64,000 nucleotides of DNA from Phycisphaerales bacterium (GCA_016709445.1 JADJMV010000004.1:496001-560000), one strand, 5' to 3'; counted from the stretch's first letter, positions 31,479-41,152 are shown. Numbers and translations are program-made. The notes: generated from the letters alone by a model not told the origin.

Positions 31479-32067
31479 TCGCGGGGCGAGAGCCCGGACG
31501 CCTCGTGCTCGAAGCAACGCCGGATCGTGTGGTACGCCGCGGCCAACTCCGATGCCGGGCGCCCCGCCCGCGCCAATGCCGCCAGCTGCGTCGCCTGCTG
31601 CTCGATCAGGCCGAGCAACACACCCCACGCCGCCTCCGCGCCCGGAGATGCGGCCGCGGGCGCGTCGCCGAGCACCTCCGCCAGATCGATCGACTCGGCA
31701 AACTGCACCCCGCCCTCATGGATCGACGCGGAGACGTGGCGGCACCAACGGAGCTCTCCGCCATGGCGACGACGCCCCTGGATCGCGTCGGCAGCGCGAC
31801 CTGGCAGCGCGTCTTCGGGTGGATGAATCCGCCGAAGAGCAGCGAGATACCGCCGGTCGAGATGTTGCGGGGAGCCGCCTCGAAGGCCACCATCCGATCC
31901 TCCCCGCGGCACACCATGGTGAGGGGCGCCCTGGTCCGGAACGAGGCACGCTCGTGCTGCCGCTTCGCCGCCGCGTCGATCAGCGCCTCGGCCGCGTCGA
32001 GGTGGTCCATCACAGCCTGAAGCTGCGCCGCCTTCACGCGGATCGCGACCTTCGCTTCGTTGAGCAT
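31475..32067 (-). CDS. PilZ-domain protein, frameshifted
   Basis: The 5' part (from ATG 32067) encodes a helical N terminus (KAAQLQAVMDHLDAAEALID) and the start of a PilZ domain: RASFRTRAPLTMVCR, ISTGGISLLFGGFI. The PilZ end (GELRWCRHVSASIHEGGVQF) and a helical tail continue in another frame. The two halves join well if one base is missing near 31758-31770 on the minus strand. PilZ domains bind cyclic-di-GMP; the R-x-x-x-R here is reduced to RASFR. It is convergent with the TPR lipoprotein gene, the stops overlapping by four bases. Either an assembly error or a recent loss. Confidence 0.7.
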
Positions 32068-32232
32068 CGCCCACCCCTCCCCGTCCAGACCGATTCCAGA
32101 GGCGTGGCCCCCCGGAGGTACCCCGGGATCGCATCGACCTGCGCGTCGCCGGACTCAAATCCGGGTCGGGTGAAACCCCCGAGCCGGATCCGCAAACGCC
32201 CGAACGGAGCACCCCGGCGACTACTATGGGGC

Positions 32233-32616
32233 ATGCCGAATCCGGAGCTTTTGGAGGTGTTCGCCACGCCCGCCGAACAGGCCTTTGTCATCGAGCACAC
32301 ATCCACTGAATTCACATCTCTTTGTCCGAAGACGGGCCACCCGGATTTCGGCGATGTCATCCTCCGCTATCAGCCCGCCTCCGCCAGCCGCGGCGGCGTG
32401 TGCGTGGAACTCAAGAGCCTCAAGCTCTACTACCAGAGTTTCCGGGACGAGGGCATCTTCTACGAGGCGGTGACCAACCAGATCCGCGACGATCTCAGCA
32501 CGCTGCTCAAGCCGGAGTGGCTCCAGATCGAGACGCACTGGCGTGGGCGCGGTGGGATCCGATCGATCATCCGCGCCGACGCGGGTGATGTCCCGGCGCA
32601 CTACCGCGGGCGTTGA
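32233..32616 (+). CDS. queF: NADPH-dependent 7-cyano-7-deazaguanine reductase (QueF, type I)
   Basis: A 127-residue tunnel-fold enzyme that reduces preQ0 to preQ1 in queuosine biosynthesis. It shows the active-site Cys 31 in SLCPKTGHPDFG (with Asp 38), the QueF motif ELKSLKLYYQSFRDEGIFYE (59-78), and HWRGRGGIRSI. The short single-domain length matches type I enzymes such as the Bacillus one. The ATG at 32233 gives the normal start. No other queuosine genes lie nearby. Confidence 0.95.
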   Translation: MPNPELLEVFATPAEQAFVIEHTSTEFTSLCPKTGHPDFGDVILRYQPASASRGGVCVELKSLKLYYQSFRDEGIFYEAVTNQIRDDLSTLLKPEWLQIETHWRGRGGIRSIIRADAGDVPAHYRGR

Positions 32617-32697
32617 CCCCCGGGGACAAACCATCCCGCGGCACGTTCAGGCCCCCTACCATGGCCTTTGCCCCCCACGGGCTGGAAAGGCCGGGTC

Positions 32698-33702
32698 ATG
32701 CCGACAATCTTCGACACAAGCCGCCGCTACATCAAGGACCTCGGTCCCAACGAACGAGTCGAGGGCATCTTCACGATCAACAACGCCCAACTGGGCAAGA
32801 CGCGCCAGGACAAGCCCTATCTCCGCTGCCTCATCAGCGACAAGACCGGTGAGGTCTCCGGGCGCATGTGGTCCATCGAAGAGGCCCTATTCCGAAAGCT
32901 CCCCACCGAGGGGTTCGTCTGGCTCGAAGGGGAGACACAGCCCTACCAGGGAGAACTCCAGCTCATCATCCACTCCATCGAGCGGACCGAGCCCTCGGCC
33001 GAGCAGATGCGGGACCTGCTGCCCACCACCACAGGCGACATCGAGGCGATGTTCGCGGAGGTCGCCACGATCCTCGGTTCTCTGAGGCATCCCGGCGTCC
33101 GGGCGCTCGGTGAGACGTACCTCGAGGACGAGGCGCTGATGACCGCATTCCGGGCCGCCCCGGCCGCCAAGAGCATGCATCACGCCTACCTGGGCGGGCT
33201 GCTCGAGCACACGCTCAACCTCCTCCGCCTCGCCCGGGCGGTCTGCCCGCTCTACCCGAAGCTGAACCAGGACCTGGTCCTCATGGGGTTGTTCCTGCAC
33301 GATCTGGGCAAGACCCGGGAGCTGGCGTACGACCGCGCATTCGGGTACACGGAGCGGGGGGAGCTGATCGGCCACATCGTCGAGGGGGCGATCATGCTCC
33401 ACGACAAGTCACAGCAGATGATGGCGACCAAGGGCCTCCGGCTCCCGCCGGGCGCGCTCACGGTGCTGCAGCACATCGTGCTCTCCCACCACGGCGTGCC
33501 CGAATATGGGGCCCCCAAGGTGCCCATGACCCCCGAGGCCTTGCTCGTCTCGATGCTCGACAACATCGACGCCAAGATGGCGATGGCGATCACCGCGGCC
33601 CGGCCCGACGAGGCGAAGGCCTACGACCTCGGCGGCAACTTCACCGAGCGGCTGTGGGCCCTGGATACCAAGCTCTATCGTCCCGACCCCCTGGGTCAGT
33701 AG
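32698..33702 (+). CDS. 3'-5' exoribonuclease YhaM-like (OB fold and HD domain)
   Basis: A 334-residue protein. An N-terminal OB-type nucleic-acid-binding domain (about 15-95; PYLRCLISDKTGEVSGRMW) is followed by an HD domain (HHAYLGGLLEHTLNLLRLA, then FLHDLGKTREL, IVLSHHG) as in YhaM and CBF1. The family has manganese-dependent 3'-5' exoribonuclease activity. The start at ATG 32698 puts the conserved region right after a short N terminus. Confidence 0.9.
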   Translation: MPTIFDTSRRYIKDLGPNERVEGIFTINNAQLGKTRQDKPYLRCLISDKTGEVSGRMWSIEEALFRKLPTEGFVWLEGETQPYQGELQLIIHSIERTEPSAEQMRDLLPTTTGDIEAMFAEVATILGSLRHPGVRALGETYLEDEALMTAFRAAPAAKSMHHAYLGGLLEHTLNLLRLARAVCPLYPKLNQDLVLMGLFLHDLGKTRELAYDRAFGYTERGELIGHIVEGAIMLHDKSQQMMATKGLRLPPGALTVLQHIVLSHHGVPEYGAPKVPMTPEALLVSMLDNIDAKMAMAITAARPDEAKAYDLGGNFTERLWALDTKLYRPDPLGQ

Positions 33703-33756
33703 GTGCGCCGCTGTTAGAATAGAGGGCCGCCGCGGCGGCTCCGAGGCGACACAGCG

Positions 33757-34467
33757 ATGTCTGAAGAGCAAAGCGCCGTCCACGTCAACTTCGCCAAACC
33801 GATGCCGCTGTTCCCGCTGGACACCGCCACGCTGCTCCCCCAGCAGATCCTCCCCCTCCACATCTTCGAGGACCGCTACCGCCAGATGGTGGGCAGGGCC
33901 CTCGACGGCGCGGGACAGATCGCGATGGCCGTCTTCCGCGGGCCGCGGTGGAGGCAGGAATACCACGGGCGTCCGCCCCTCCGGCCGGCGGTGTGCGTGG
34001 GGCAAATCATGGAGCACGAGCAACTCCCGGGGGGGCGGTACAACATCGTGCTCCAGGGTGTCTGCCGCGCTCGCGTCGTGCAGGAAATCCCGGCGGTCGA
34101 GGGGGTGCTCTTCCGCAGCGCCGTGCTCCAACCCTTCGGGATTGCCGACGTCGACGAAGAGAGCCTCGAAGAGGTCCGTGACTGGCTCGACGCCGCCCTC
34201 TCCGAGGGGCCGCTCCACCGCATGGTGGCCGCAGAGGCGGTGCTGAACTGCCTCCGCGGCGGGGAGATCCCCACGAGCACCGTAATCGACGTGGTCTCAT
34301 TCATGATGACGGCCGGCGGCGAGTTCCGCTACCGCCTGCTGGCCGAGGCCGACGCCCTGCGGCGGGCCGAGATGGTCCGGGCCGACCTCGAGCACCTCGA
34401 GGGCATCATCCGCCGCGCCGAGCACCAACGCCCCGAGGACTGGCCCAAAGGCTGCAGCTGGAACTAG
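33757..34467 (+). CDS. LON substrate-binding (Lon N-terminal) domain protein
   Basis: A 236-residue stand-alone LON domain. FPLDTATLLPQQILPLHIFEDRYRQMV is the family start (LPLxIFExRYxxM), followed by VGQIMEHEQLPGGRYNIVLQGVCRARV. The C-terminal part is helical. The protease domains of Lon are absent. Such proteins occur in many bacteria, with unknown roles in protein quality control. It follows the YhaM-like gene by 54 bases on the same strand. Confidence 0.9.
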   Translation: MSEEQSAVHVNFAKPMPLFPLDTATLLPQQILPLHIFEDRYRQMVGRALDGAGQIAMAVFRGPRWRQEYHGRPPLRPAVCVGQIMEHEQLPGGRYNIVLQGVCRARVVQEIPAVEGVLFRSAVLQPFGIADVDEESLEEVRDWLDAALSEGPLHRMVAAEAVLNCLRGGEIPTSTVIDVVSFMMTAGGEFRYRLLAEADALRRAEMVRADLEHLEGIIRRAEHQRPEDWPKGCSWN

Positions 34468-34487
34468 CCGGCGCTCGGCGGTCGGGA

Positions 34488-36102
34488 TCAATAGCCCTGG
34501 GCGTTGTGCGTCTTGCCGTGACACTTGAGGCTGCACTCGCCCCGGAATCGCCCGAGATCGCGGAACTCCAGCTTGCCCGTGTTGGGGTCGGGGTAGACGA
34601 TCGCGGTGTCGAAGTTGATCAGGTGGGCGTTGTTGGTGCTGTTGCCCTGGCCCGATGCCACACCGTGTGAGGTATGACACGCCGAGCAGGGCGTGCGCTC
34701 GTCGACGATGTGCTTCTTGTGCGTCGGGAACGAGCCGTTGTCGAGCAGATCGGTTCGGTCGTGGCACTTGTAGCACAGGGCGTAGGTCTGCGCGCTCTCC
34801 GTGGTCTGGTCCGCCGTGTCGTAGCGGGCCAGCAGGAGGGGCGCGCGTCCCGAGCCGTGCGTGCCGTCCGGGCCCACGCCGCCGGCCTTCGAGCCGCTGT
34901 CCGACGAATGACAGTCGGAGCACGCGACCATGCTCCCCGTTGTCCATCCGGGGCGCAGGCTGGGCACGTCCGAGTTCTGGCCCGGCGCCTCGACCGGGTG
35001 ATAGGAAACCGCGCCGGGGCTGAAGAGCAGCCGCAGATTGTTGTCGGGGACCAGTCGCAGCACCGTCGGGGCCGAGGCCTGCGCATCGGCATGGCACTTA
35101 AAAGCACACCTCGAACTCGTAGGACGCGAGCGGCACCGACGAGCCCGACGCGTTCACCCCATCGATCGATCCGAAGTTGGGATGGACCGTCGGCGCCGTG
35201 GCCGAGCCGGAGTGCATGCTGTGCGGCTCGTGGCAGCTCGTGCACGAGGAGTGCCGATACTGCGGATCCGGGGGATCGACCGGGCTGCCGGTCTCGTGGA
35301 TCGAGGCCTTGCCCAGGTCCGAGGCGATGTCCGCCGCCCCGGTATGCGAGCCGTCGTGGCACCGCAGGCACGTCTCGGTGGCGTTCAGGCCGCGGAGCAG
35401 GTAGGGCCCGCTCGGCGCCGTGTGCGGCTGGTGGCAGGCGTTGCAGTCCTGATGCTCGGTGATCGTGGTTGTGCCCACCTGATGGCAGGCCATGCACAAC
35501 TCCGAGTTGTTGTTGTGCATGACCAGGAACATCCCCCGCGAATCGTCGTGCGCGTCGTGACAGGTCGTGCACTGCAGCTCGCCGTTGGCGTCCAGGCGGA
35601 GCGCCTCGGGCAGCAGCGCCGGGTCCTTCAGGTGCGGGTCCTTGGCCGCCAACGAGGAATCGAAGCGGAACGAGATGGGGTGGTCGTCAGAGAGATCCGT
35701 GCCGAGGTTGGACGCGCCCGCCGGCATCACGGTGACGCCCCCGGCCATCGGGATCGGCGTCGTTCGGGAGAGGACCGCTCCCAATGCGATGGTCCCGTCG
35801 TGGCACGAGAGGCACATCTTGGAGGCCCCCGTCGGCTGGCCGGGATCGGCGTCGAGCGCGCGACTCGTGTAGATCCGATACCCATCCACAGGCGTGGAGC
35901 GGTTCCAGAGCGGGCGGATCGGGGCCGAGTTGTGCGGGGTGTGGCAGAAGATGCACACCTCCGATTCGGAGACGGCGCGCACGGGACCCGGGCCGCCCAC
36001 CGACAGGTTGTGCGGGCTGTCCACCACCGAGCCCTGCTGGGCCGATGCCGCCGCGACGAACGCGAGGAGGGCCAGGGCGGCGGCTCGGCATCGAGTGGTC
36101 AT
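34488..36102 (-). CDS. Exported ~12-heme c-type cytochrome, frameshifted
   Basis: Signal peptide MTTRCRAAALALLAFVAAASAQ. The N-terminal half has OmcE-like landmarks: SPHNL, CIFCHTPHNSAPIRPLWNR, CLSCHDGT, NLGTDLSDDHPIS. Seven CxxCH motifs precede a break at a T run (AAAA, 35100-35103 on the plus strand), where TGC TTT TAA replaces the expected TGC TTT AAG TGC CAT; reading on after one skipped base gives an eighth motif, CFKCH. Three more CxxCH (CSDCH, CYKCH, CSACH) and one CxxxCH (CSLKCH) follow, about twelve hemes in all. Start ATG 36102 overlaps the stop of the upstream NHL gene. Probably a surface or periplasmic electron carrier; function inferred from context. Confidence 0.85.
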
Positions 36103-37175
36103 GGCTGGGGCTCCTCCGGCTGCAGGATCTCGAACACCTGGACCCTGCGATTGTATGAATCGGCTACCCAGATCCTCTGCTTCGAGTCAATCGTCAGACC
36201 GACCGGAAGCCAGAACTCCCCGGGCCCGTGGCCCTCCTGCCCGAGGGCCATCAGCAGGTCGCCCGCGGCGTCGAATATCTGGATGGCCTCGAAGTTGGCG
36301 TCGACGACCAGCAGGCGCCCACCGGCATCCACACCGAGTCCCTTGGGCTGCGAGAAGTACCCGGGCATATCGCCCTTGGCCCCGATCTGGCGGAGCGGTG
36401 TGCCGTCGGGCGCGAAGACCTGCACGCGGAAGTTCAGCGAGTCACTGACGTACAGCCGCCGCTCCCCGTCGAGGGCGACGAACGTCGGGAAGTTGAACTC
36501 CCCGAGCCCGGCGCCCCGCGAACCGATGGTGCGCAGGACGACATCGTCCCGCGAAAGCACCACGACCTGATGGGCCGCGGCGTCGGCAACGTAGATGTCG
36601 CCCGTCGTCGGATCGACCGCGAGCCCGACCGGCCGGCCCAGCAGCTTGTCCCCGAGCGTGCCGAGGTACTTTCCCTCGGCGGTGAACACATGGATGACGC
36701 CGCCCGCCGAGTCTGTCACGAGCAGGCGCCCGGTGGTGTAGGCGATCGCGGTGGGCTGGAAGCTCCCGCCGCGAGTCTCGGGCGGAGCCCAGGACGAGTA
36801 GCGCCTCCGGCCGATGTCGTAGACGTGCACGGCGTGCGCCTCGCGATCGGCCACAAAGACGCGATCGGCGCCGTCGGTGGCGACACCCATGGGGCTGATG
36901 AGGACCCCCTTGGGCCGTCCCGGGCCAAAGATGGCGCGCCCGAACTGCTGGAGCCCCGATCGCTGCGCATGCAGGTCGTCGGCGCTCCGCAGCTGACCAA
37001 GGTAGCGCACGCGGGCGGCGTCCGGAGGCGGGGGCCAGGCCACGGAATCCGTGGCCGGCTCGAAGAGCATGCCGGGGGGGCTGCTGCACGCGCCCAGCCC
37101 GAGGGCCGCGGCGAGTGCGAGGGCGCGCAGGGCCGCGGGGATGTGTCGGCCGGCTCCGGGGCGTGTCCTGTGCAT
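36099..37175 (-). CDS. NHL-repeat beta-propeller lipoprotein
   Basis: A 358-residue protein with a lipoprotein signal (LGLGAC, Cys 30). About six NHL repeats form a beta-propeller: SPMGVATDGADRVFVADREAH, QPTAIAYTTGRLLVTDSAG, RPVGLAVDPTTGDIYVADAAAH, FPTFVALDGERRLYVSDSLN, QPKGLGVDAGGRLLVVDANF, LPVGLTIDSKQRIWVADSYN. NHL proteins often stand beside multiheme cytochromes in metal-reducer clusters. It lies between the barrel gene and the 12-heme cytochrome, overlapping the latter by four bases. Confidence 0.88.
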   Translation of the reverse strand: MHRTRPGAGRHIPAALRALALAAALGLGACSSPPGMLFEPATDSVAWPPPPDAARVRYLGQLRSADDLHAQRSGLQQFGRAIFGPGRPKGVLISPMGVATDGADRVFVADREAHAVHVYDIGRRRYSSWAPPETRGGSFQPTAIAYTTGRLLVTDSAGGVIHVFTAEGKYLGTLGDKLLGRPVGLAVDPTTGDIYVADAAAHQVVVLSRDDVVLRTIGSRGAGLGEFNFPTFVALDGERRLYVSDSLNFRVQVFAPDGTPLRQIGAKGDMPGYFSQPKGLGVDAGGRLLVVDANFEAIQIFDAAGDLLMALGQEGHGPGEFWLPVGLTIDSKQRIWVADSYNRRVQVFEILQPEEPQP

Positions 37176-37201
37176 GCGAGACTCCCCCGCGTGTGGCGCG
37201 G

Positions 37202-39238
37202 CTAGAAGGTCCTTCGGAGGCCGACGCTGATTGTCTGGCTGGTAGTGCTGCTGACCCCAGAGTCGAGCACCGAGTTGCGCAGACCGCCTGTAATGCTCGT
37301 CTTCCCCTTGCGGAGCACCAGGTTGAGCTCTTGCTCGAAGCCCGTGATGTCCTGGGCCAGCCGCGAGCTTTCGTCCCGGTACTCGACCCGCGCGTTGAGG
37401 TCGAGATCCTCGCCCAGACGGCCGTACACGCGGAGCGTGGCCCGGTCGAGCGTCAGTTGCTCGCCCGTGTTGCTGTAATCGGTGATCTCGCGGGTGAGGT
37501 TTCCCGTCAGGGCCCAGCTGTAGCTCATGCGCAGGTCGTAGCGGGCCTCGAGCCTCGTGCTGTCGTACGGGAAGATATTGCTGTCGTGGTTCTGCCGTTC
37601 GGCATTGAACGTGAAGTTGCCGATCCGGTAGTCCACGCCGTACTTGAGGTCGTGCAGTTCCTCGAGCACGAACCGGGTCGGGTCCACCGCATCCACCGAC
37701 TGATCGAGCCACTGGTACACCACGTAGGGGCTGAGCCCGTTCAGCGGTCCCTCCTCGAAGGTGTAGCGTGCGCTGATGCTGGCGTTCGGGGTGTCGAACG
37801 TCGCGGCCGGCTCCGGGCCGACTGTGTAGTCGACCAGCACGACCTCGCCGTCGGCGATCGCGCCTCCGACGATGCGGCGGATCTCGATGTGGTCCGGGAA
37901 GTAGTCGACGACGTAATCGATCCCCTCGACATAGATCCGGAAACCCGCGGAGTCGGTCACGAACGCCGAGTTCGCGACCACGTTGCGCCGCGCGATTACG
38001 GACGGCCGGGGATCCTCCAGCGTCACCCGATCGTCAGAGATCAGGAAGGGCTGGCCCCGCTCCCCGTCTTCCTGCCGGGTAAAGCCCACGCCGATCGTTG
38101 CGTCCAGGCGGCCGTAGGGCACGCGCTTGGTGTACTGCAGGTCGCCGCTCACGTCGTACAGCTGCGTCGAGGCGTCGCCGTCGACCTCGAGCGTCGAAGC
38201 CCCCAGCGAGCCTGTCGCAACCAGGCTGTCGAACAGCTTGTACCTCGCCAGGAACCGCGCGCTCAGGTAGCGCTGCTCCTGGCCGTGCCGCTGGGAATCC
38301 TCCGCCGAGACGTCGTAACGCGTGTCGAAGTCGTCGGTGTGCTGGAGCCGGAGCGTCTCGTCGAGCCGGACTCGGCGCAGGTCCGCTAACCCCGACTCGT
38401 CGTAGAGCCGCAGGCTCGACCGCAGGTGGCTCCGCGCGTCCCTCCCGAAATCGATCTCATGCACGAAGAGAGCGTCGTGGCGCGTGAAGCTGTTCTGGTA
38501 GGAGCTGCTCTGGCGCTCATCGACCAGGTCCAGGGTGTACTCGGCGCTGAGACGCTGGGTGTCGCCCATGTTGACGTCGGTGCGGATGTTGAACGTATCC
38601 TGCACAGAATCGTAGTCGATGGTCCCCAGCTGGTCGGTCTGGTTCGATTCCCTGTGGAAGTAGTGGATGTATGTGGGCGCCACCTCAGACCGGTACCGCA
38701 GGATCGCCCCGTGCTCGGTGTTGACGCTGTCGATCGTCCCGCCGAACTGGCGGTCGAGCTGCACCTGCTCGCGCCGGGAATAGACCGTCAGCGGCGCGGG
38801 ACCCTCCTGGAGGATCAGCCCGCTGACGTCGTAGAGCGTCCGCTGGTTGGTGTCGTCCAGGGACGCGCCCTGGGTGTCGCTGTTGAGGTTGGTGTTCTCC
38901 AGACCCAGCCGGACAGTCCCGGTGACGTCGAGCAGGTTCCGGTGCCCGATATAGGCCTCGCCGCCGACCTCGATCTCACCCAGGATGTACCGCTCCGTAT
39001 CGGTCAGTGTCGGCTGGCCCTCGGTCTCGCGCCGGAATGACCGGTAGCGCGCCTCGGTGTTCACCGCCGCCGTCAGCGAGGCCAGCTCGAACCCCTTCCA
39101 GGTCTCGCGCCGGCCCAGGATGATGGGCTCGCCATCGGCCGGCTGTCCCTGCGCCCATGCCGGTGCGCCCAGCGGCACGGCGCCCGCGATCCCGGCGAGA
39201 ACGAAAAGCCGACATCCCGGGAACGTCGCTGGTCTCAC
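37202..39238 (-). CDS. Outer-membrane beta-barrel protein of the cytochrome cluster
   Basis: A 678-residue protein. The signal peptide ends near GAPAWAQG. The rest is made of alternating beta-strands with charged turns (RSSLRLYDESGLADLRRVRLDE, LEARYDLRMSYSWALTGNLTR, NARVEYRDESSRLAQDIT) and ends SVGLRRTF; a terminal Phe is typical of outer-membrane barrels. It lies between a pentaheme lipoprotein and an NHL lipoprotein, the position expected for a porin that shelters cytochromes in a conduit. Start is GTG 39238, overlapping the upstream stop (GTGA). No direct similarity to a named porin-cytochrome barrel can be claimed from reading alone. Confidence 0.8.
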   Translation of the reverse strand: MRPATFPGCRLFVLAGIAGAVPLGAPAWAQGQPADGEPIILGRRETWKGFELASLTAAVNTEARYRSFRRETEGQPTLTDTERYILGEIEVGGEAYIGHRNLLDVTGTVRLGLENTNLNSDTQGASLDDTNQRTLYDVSGLILQEGPAPLTVYSRREQVQLDRQFGGTIDSVNTEHGAILRYRSEVAPTYIHYFHRESNQTDQLGTIDYDSVQDTFNIRTDVNMGDTQRLSAEYTLDLVDERQSSSYQNSFTRHDALFVHEIDFGRDARSHLRSSLRLYDESGLADLRRVRLDETLRLQHTDDFDTRYDVSAEDSQRHGQEQRYLSARFLARYKLFDSLVATGSLGASTLEVDGDASTQLYDVSGDLQYTKRVPYGRLDATIGVGFTRQEDGERGQPFLISDDRVTLEDPRPSVIARRNVVANSAFVTDSAGFRIYVEGIDYVVDYFPDHIEIRRIVGGAIADGEVVLVDYTVGPEPAATFDTPNASISARYTFEEGPLNGLSPYVVYQWLDQSVDAVDPTRFVLEELHDLKYGVDYRIGNFTFNAERQNHDSNIFPYDSTRLEARYDLRMSYSWALTGNLTREITDYSNTGEQLTLDRATLRVYGRLGEDLDLNARVEYRDESSRLAQDITGFEQELNLVLRKGKTSITGGLRNSVLDSGVSSTTSQTISVGLRRTF

Positions 39239-39855
39239 GGGGCCGACTCCCCCCCGGGTCCCAGCAGCGCCGCCGCGCCGCCGCCCCCATGCTTGAGGAA
39301 ATACCGGGCCGTCCCGCCGTGGCCGGCGTGGCACTCCACACAGCTCGTCTGGTCGGAGGGCGCGTGCTCGGGAACCTTCTCCGTCCCGAGCATCGAAGGC
39401 TCGTGGCAGGCCGTGCAGACCTCCCTCGCCGGACCCTTCAGCAACGCGGCATACGCCGACTCGTGCGGCGTGTGGCACCACAGACACGCCGCGGCCGCGA
39501 CGGGCCCGTGCACGCGGGGCTGCTCCTCCGGCACGCCCTCATGGCACTTCAGACAGATGCTCGAGTCCTGACGGGTGAGGTTGAACCGCCTGCCGTGGCA
39601 GTCCTCGCACTTGTCCTCGGCGAACGGCTTGTGGATCGTGTAGGTCGGGCTGTCGCGCATCTGCTTGAGCTGGTCCGCCTTGGAGAGCGCCGGGGCATTG
39701 GGGTCGGGCACCCCGTCGAAGAAAAAACTCAGGACGTCGTAGTGCTTCTCGACCGAGCAACCAGCCCAGGGGATCAACGCGGCGCAGGCCGCGCCGATCG
39801 CGAGGGTCAGCGCCCCGCCGAAGCCGCGTACGGTTGGTCGCGTCCCTGGCCTCAC
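39235..39855 (-). CDS. Pentaheme c-type cytochrome lipoprotein
   Basis: A 206-residue protein with a hydrophobic leader and a possible lipobox (AGC, Cys 33), then VEKHYDVLSFFFDGVPDP, a start seen in several cytochromes next to porins. Five CxxCH motifs follow: CEDCH (83-87), CLKCH (101-105), CLWCH (124-128), CTACH (147-151), CVECH (172-176). Nearby His residues (TIHKPF, PRVHGPV, TPHES, AGHGG) can act as distal ligands. Start is GTG 39855. It overlaps the barrel gene by four bases, so the two are made together. Probably an electron relay at the outer membrane. Confidence 0.88.
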   Translation of the reverse strand: MRPGTRPTVRGFGGALTLAIGAACAALIPWAGCSVEKHYDVLSFFFDGVPDPNAPALSKADQLKQMRDSPTYTIHKPFAEDKCEDCHGRRFNLTRQDSSICLKCHEGVPEEQPRVHGPVAAAACLWCHTPHESAYAALLKGPAREVCTACHEPSMLGTEKVPEHAPSDQTSCVECHAGHGGTARYFLKHGGGGAAALLGPGGESAP

Positions 39856-39874
39856 CGTGCAATCGCTCCCGGCG

Positions 39875-41152
39875 CTAGTTCTTCGGCTGGGGATCGGGCT
39901 GCCCGTTCGGTGGGGACTGGTCGTCCCCGGTGGGCTCCGGCTGGTCAGGCGAGATCTGGAGGCGTCTGGCCTCCGAATTGCCCTCGGTGCCCGTCGGCAG
40001 GATCTCGGCCGACGCGCTCAGATCGGCGATCGACCAGCCGGGACGGCGATCACCCATCGCGTAGACCGACACCAGGAAGGGCGGGAACTGGTTCGTCACG
40101 ACCACCACACGCTTGGGCGCGAATCCGGGGTGGACACGGTCGGCGAAGTACTGCGCGCCGTCCTCGCTCACACAGATCCCGACCGGCAGGTTCATCGCGC
40201 CGGGGAACTCGCCGGCCGATCCGAAGTGCATCAGCAGGCGGAACTGACTGTCGAACATCTGCACATTCTGGAACGCCGCGTCGATGACGTAGACGATCCC
40301 GTCGCGGTCGACCGCGATCTGCTTGGGCCTCGCGAACGACCCGGCGAAATCACCCATCGCACCCACCGCCCCGATGAACTCGCCCTCGGGCGAGAACTTC
40401 TGCAGGCGACAGCGCATCATGTCCACGACGTAGACGTTGCCATCCGCGTCGCAGTCGATCCCCAGCGGCACGCGGAACTGGCCGTCCTCGTCACCCGGAC
40501 CGCCGATGGTCCCGACCTGATTGCCGGTCTGCCGGTCCAGGATCTCGACGTTCTGCGCATCGAGGTTGCAGACGTAAAGCCGGTCGCCGTGCGTCACAAC
40601 CCCCACAGGCTTGAAGCCGTCGTGCCCGAACACGCGGCTGAACCGCTCGTTGGAGTCGAAGACCAGCACGGCGTTCCGCTCGTTGTCGGCCACATAAATC
40701 TGACCGTCGTCGGCCACGGTCACATCCACCGGGTTCGCGAGGCTGTTGAAGCCCGTGATCCCGAGGATCCGCATCTGCTTCTTCTGCAGGTCCATCACGA
40801 CAACACCGTTGCGGCGGATGTCGCAGATGTAGATCCGTCCGGAATGCATGTCGACGCCGTACGGCTTGTTGATCGCCGACTCGTTGACCTCGTCCTCGCC
40901 GAAGACCAGCTTGCTCAATGCGCTGGCCGTCTCGCCCGTCAGGTCGTCCGCCGTGTTCAGCGAGCGCAGGAACTGGATGTGCGGATCGTCCGGCGGCATC
41001 GGCCAGAACGCGTACTGGCCCGAGACTCTCGGCTTGGACGCCGAGGCGCCCCCACCGCCGCTGCAGCCGGCGAGGAGACCGAAGAGAGGAACGGCGGCGA
41101 GCAGGAACCTGCCCGCGCGACGCCACGATCTGTCAAGGCCGGTGCGGTCCAT
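39875..41152 (-). CDS. NHL-repeat beta-propeller lipoprotein
   Basis: A 425-residue lipoprotein (LLAGC, Cys 30) with a Gly/Ser spacer, then NHL repeats: KPYGVDMHSGRIYICDIRRN, NPVDVTVADDGQIYVADNERN, KPVGVVTHGDRLYVCNLDAQN, VPLGIDCDADGNVYVVDMMR, RPKQIAVDRDGIVYVIDAAF, LPVGICVSEDGAQYFADRV. The tail is Pro/Gln/Asp-rich and disordered. It is first in the minus-strand operon that ends with the 12-heme cytochrome. An upstream ATG at 41173 is possible; 41152 gives the normal lipoprotein leader. Confidence 0.88.
   Translation of the reverse strand: MDRTGLDRSWRRAGRFLLAAVPLFGLLAGCSGGGGASASKPRVSGQYAFWPMPPDDPHIQFLRSLNTADDLTGETASALSKLVFGEDEVNESAINKPYGVDMHSGRIYICDIRRNGVVVMDLQKKQMRILGITGFNSLANPVDVTVADDGQIYVADNERNAVLVFDSNERFSRVFGHDGFKPVGVVTHGDRLYVCNLDAQNVEILDRQTGNQVGTIGGPGDEDGQFRVPLGIDCDADGNVYVVDMMRCRLQKFSPEGEFIGAVGAMGDFAGSFARPKQIAVDRDGIVYVIDAAFQNVQMFDSQFRLLMHFGSAGEFPGAMNLPVGICVSEDGAQYFADRVHPGFAPKRVVVVTNQFPPFLVSVYAMGDRRPGWSIADLSASAEILPTGTEGNSEARRLQISPDQPEPTGDDQSPPNGQPDPQPKN

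Noticed and set aside
32068..32232. preQ1 riboswitch before queF
   Set aside because: I could not find a convincing aptamer stem with an A-rich tail; no call made.
38636..38660. tRNA T-loop-like GGTTCGATTCC
   Set aside because: Lies inside the outer-membrane barrel gene and no cloverleaf can be drawn around it.
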